64,000 bases of DNA from Endocalyx cinctus (Eukaryota; Ascomycota; Sordariomycetes; Amphisphaeriales; Apiosporaceae). Shown here in pieces: positions 61,597 to 64,000 of this stretch (positions are counted from its first letter, which is position 1; each line of letters opens with the position of its first letter). The notes under the pieces were generated by a model, which was not told the DNA's origin, searched no databases, and saw only the letters and a program-made list of their open reading frames with translations. Location of the stretch: positions 5,110,441 to 5,174,440 of the forward strand of contig BCKC01000001.1 of the NCBI GenBank assembly GCA_001600455.1, read 5' to 3'. Position numbers and translations under genes: made by a program.

Positions 61597-62424
61597 ATGA
61601 GCGAACTATCCTTGACCGAAGGCCTTCTGAAGAGTGCCGAGGCTACCGATCTCTACGAGCGAGCAACGCAATGCGAATTCCTCCGCTTCGCCGGTCAGGG
61701 CCGTCTATCCCGCGATCAGCTCAGCCAGTGGCTGTCGCAAGACCGTCTCTACGCGCAAGCGTACGGCCGCTTCATCGGCGGTCTGATATCGAGAGTACGA
61801 TTACCTATCAACCCAGACGCCGCGGCTCGCGGGATTACTAAGACTACCACGAAAGACACGCTGGAATGGCGCGTGTTATTAATGCTCCAGAGCTGCCTGT
61901 CCGGCATCGTTCGCGAGCTGGTGTTCTTCGAGGAGACGGCCGGATCATACGGACTCGACTTACAGGCGGCGGCACTAGGAGAGGAGGTATTGCCGGAATT
62001 TGGCCCGAATAAAACTACCAAGGAATATATCGAGCTCTTTGACTCGTTCACACCGCAAGCGGCGGCGGCGGAGGCATCGCGTAGCAGTAGCAGCGACGAT
62101 AACAAGTCGCTGCTGGATGGGCTGATCGTCCTCTGGGCTACGGAGAAGGTCTACTTTGACGCCTGGACGTATGCGTCGAAGCAGGAAAAGTCCTCGTCCT
62201 CGGATGCGGAAGCAGATCTCGACGGTGGAGCTCTGAGAAAAGCGTTCATCCCTAATTGGACTTCAAAGGAGTTCGAGGCTTTTGTGACTGAAATACGAGA
62301 CTGCGTGGATGCGTACGCAAAACAAGCGAGAGATGAGACGCAAGAGGTGATTAAAGCCAAGGCTATGTCTTCCTTTAAGGAAGTACTTATTTTGGAACAG
62401 GACTTCTGGCCTGTGGTTGCTTAG
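61597..62424 (+). CDS. TENA/THI-4 family protein (haem-oxygenase-like fold)
   Basis: Single exon, 275 residues. The start is taken at MSELSLTEGLLKSAEATDLY; the frame is open upstream but in AT-rich sequence. The all-helical TENA/THI-4 pattern is visible: a first helix pair with FLRFAGQGRLSRDQLSQWLS and QDRLYAQAYGRFIGGLISRV, then LQSCLSGIVRELVFFEETAG, and a C-terminal FEAFVTEIRDCVDAYAKQ helix. Bacterial TenA and the C-terminal domain of yeast Thi20 hydrolyse thiamine breakdown products; many stand-alone fungal members are uncharacterised, so the reaction here is not assured. An Ala/Ser-rich loop (AAAAEASRSSSSDDN) and another Ser/Asp-rich loop are inserted between helices. No thiamine gene lies nearby. 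Confidence 0.82.
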   Translation: MSELSLTEGLLKSAEATDLYERATQCEFLRFAGQGRLSRDQLSQWLSQDRLYAQAYGRFIGGLISRVRLPINPDAAARGITKTTTKDTLEWRVLLMLQSCLSGIVRELVFFEETAGSYGLDLQAAALGEEVLPEFGPNKTTKEYIELFDSFTPQAAAAEASRSSSSDDNKSLLDGLIVLWATEKVYFDAWTYASKQEKSSSSDAEADLDGGALRKAFIPNWTSKEFEAFVTEIRDCVDAYAKQARDETQEVIKAKAMSSFKEVLILEQDFWPVVA

Positions 62425-62876
62425 AGGTAATCATGGATTTATTACGGTCTTACCTTGTTATATAATTATGGAATCATATTCATCCCGGGTAGTAATTAAA
62501 TAGGTATCTATTGCAGGTATGCGTACGATGACTTTGAGATTAAGATAAGATAATGATAGGTGGGGTTACATCTTTTGAAGACAGCTGTAGCCACAGCCTA
62601 CGCACCCCACAAAATGATGTTGTCTAGGAGACGCCACAGGGGGTTTATTATGACCAAAACAATTACAGAGTAAAGAACTAAAAGTCAACAAAAGCTGCCC
62701 GCCTAAGGACATTAAATAATCCCCTCCAACCCCTAATTATGTATTTACCTTGAAAAACATTCATATTTAATAATTCAGTCAACAACTAACATTACAGGTA
62801 ACAACGATCTTTTAATTGTATATACACTTTACGTCGAATTGCCATTGTATAAAATACGATAATAAGAAAAGTAACA
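62425..62876. other. Intergenic region TENA/BUB1
   Basis: 452 bp, AT-rich at its right end; contains the BUB1 promoter. No gene is seen. Confidence 0.5.
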
Positions 62877-64000
62877 ATGGCAGCCGGCGATTTAATTGAC
62901 TTCGAGGTCATCGAAGGTCAAAAAGAAAATATCCAATCCTTACCCGGCGGAAGATCCGCGAAGAAACTTGCCGAGGCCTTCTCTGCATCGTCACCTTTAC
63001 AGAAATTGGCAACGCCAACACCACAAGACACCAGAGATATCAACGACTGCATTAGAGCCGAATACGAAGAGGAGATCGCCAATATCTCCGAGTCAGACGA
63101 CCCGTTAGACGTTTTCGACCGATATGTACGATGGACGTTCGATGCTTACCCGTCTGCACAAGCGACGCCTCAATCCCAACTCCACACCTTACTAGAGCGT
63201 GCGACCAAAACGTTTATCGGCTCGGCCCAGTATAAGAACGACCCCAGATACATGAAGCTGTGGCTTCACTACATCCACCTATTTTCCGACTCCCCTCGCG
63301 AGACCTACGTCTTCCTCTCGCGCCAGGGCATCGGCGAGGGTCTCGCCCTATTCTACGAAGAGTACGCGGCCTGGCTCGAGGGCGCCCGCCGCTGGAACCA
63401 GGCCGAGGAGGTCTACAAGATGGGCATCGAGCGCGACGCCCGGCCCGTGCAGCGGCTGGTGCGCAAGTTCGGCGAGTTCGAGCAGAGGCGCGCGCAGCAG
63501 CCCGACGCCGCCGACGAGCCCACTTCCCCGGCCCTGCCGAGCGTGAGGCCTGCTCTGGCCATGAAAATCGACCCGTTCGGCGCCGCGGCGAGGGCGGCGG
63601 CGGCGGATCCTCAGGCCCCGAGACCGAACGCCGGCGTCGGAGGCTCGTCGTCGCGACCCGCTAAGTCGAAGCTCGCCATCTTCTCGGATACCGATTCCGC
63701 GGCCACGGCGCCGGCTTTGTCGTCCAGAGGCGAGGGAGCTAAAGGTTGGGATACGATCGGATCGCTGGCCGATCGCAAGAAGGAGAACGTGATGGAGGCG
63801 AAGCCGTGGGCGGGCGAGACGCTGAAGACGGATGTGAAGAAGAGCAACGGTCCCAAGATGGCTGTTTTCAGAGATCCGGTAAGTTTTTGCTACCCTTATT
63901 AAAAAAAAAAAAAACGGCCAACCCTCTCTTACCCTGGCATTGGCCAACATTGTTGATCAAAATAGGACTAATTTATCTAATGTATCGCGGGGTTCTCACC
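62877..64000 (+). CDS. BUB1: BUB1/MAD3-family spindle checkpoint protein, 5' part
   Basis: The first exon is 62877-63878 (334 codons, phase 0), ending at a GTAAGT donor; the acceptor seems to lie beyond the window because every visible AG after it leads quickly to a stop. The N-terminus has a KEN box at residues 16-18 (GQKENI). The Mad3/BUB1 homology region I follows, a TPR-like fold (about 55-210) with DPLDVFDRYVRWTFDAYP, DPRYMKLWLHYIHLFSD, LALFYEEYAAWLEGARRWNQ and YKMGIERDARPVQRL. A second KEN box lies at 302-304 (DRKKENVMEAKPWAGE). KEN boxes in this family bind Cdc20 and inhibit the anaphase-promoting complex, and the TPR contacts Knl1. Whether a C-terminal kinase domain follows cannot be seen. 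The middle of the exon is markedly GC-rich. Confidence 0.93.

Noticed and set aside
63348..63950. 200-codon antisense frame in BUB1
   Set aside because: Arg-rich product of high GC in the sense exon; BUB1 homology on plus is clear.

Overview
The window is nuclear DNA of a filamentous ascomycete (Pezizomycotina; a Sordariomycete-like genome is my guess). The grounds are short introns (mostly 50-115 nt) with GTAAGT-type donors, CTAAC-type branch points and YAG acceptors, plus genes typical of filamentous ascomycetes (LCL3, RAX2, an FlbC-like zinc-finger factor, PKR1). Every coding model was joined by hand across its introns, and reading phases were checked arithmetically.

Layout, left to right. 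Two F-box genes lie on the minus strand (<1-1182, partial; 3884-6553). PKR1 (8584-9048) and SMD1 (9834-10495) are on plus. MTQ2 (11044-11865), a small Cys/His-rich protein (12492-12782) and the seven-exon vacuolar TRP channel YVC1 (13673-16244) are on minus. LCL3 (17163-18047), RAX2 (21693-25462) and the U2 snRNP protein SF3B1/HSH155 (26612-30253) are on plus. Then comes an 11-kb stretch with no recognisable gene, the FlbC-like C2H2 factor (41322-42618, minus), and about 14 kb that holds only two tRNA-Tyr(GUA) genes. The right end is dense: OGG1 (56987-58373, minus), U2AF large subunit (58932-60885, plus), a TENA/THI-4 protein (61597-62424, plus) and the 5' part of BUB1/MAD3 (62877 to beyond the window, plus).

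Functional themes. Three core spliceosome proteins (SmD1, SF3B1, U2AF65) lie within 51 kb. SF3B1 carries three R/K-W ligand motifs and U2AF65 carries the UHM fold that binds such motifs, so the window encodes both partners of a branch-site recognition contact. PKR1 (V-ATPase assembly) and YVC1 (vacuolar cation channel) both relate to the vacuole. The rest are housekeeping genes. I see no CRISPR, prophage, biosynthetic cluster, intact transposon or rRNA.

I did not find a clearly new multi-gene system. The observations most worth following are the two gene-poor stretches around the FlbC-like gene, a stop-free 54-nt intron inside the U2AF65 UHM, introns in RAX2 and the FlbC-like gene whose retention would remove the membrane anchor or the second zinc finger, and an acidic tail with a SUMO-interaction-like motif in the large F-box protein.
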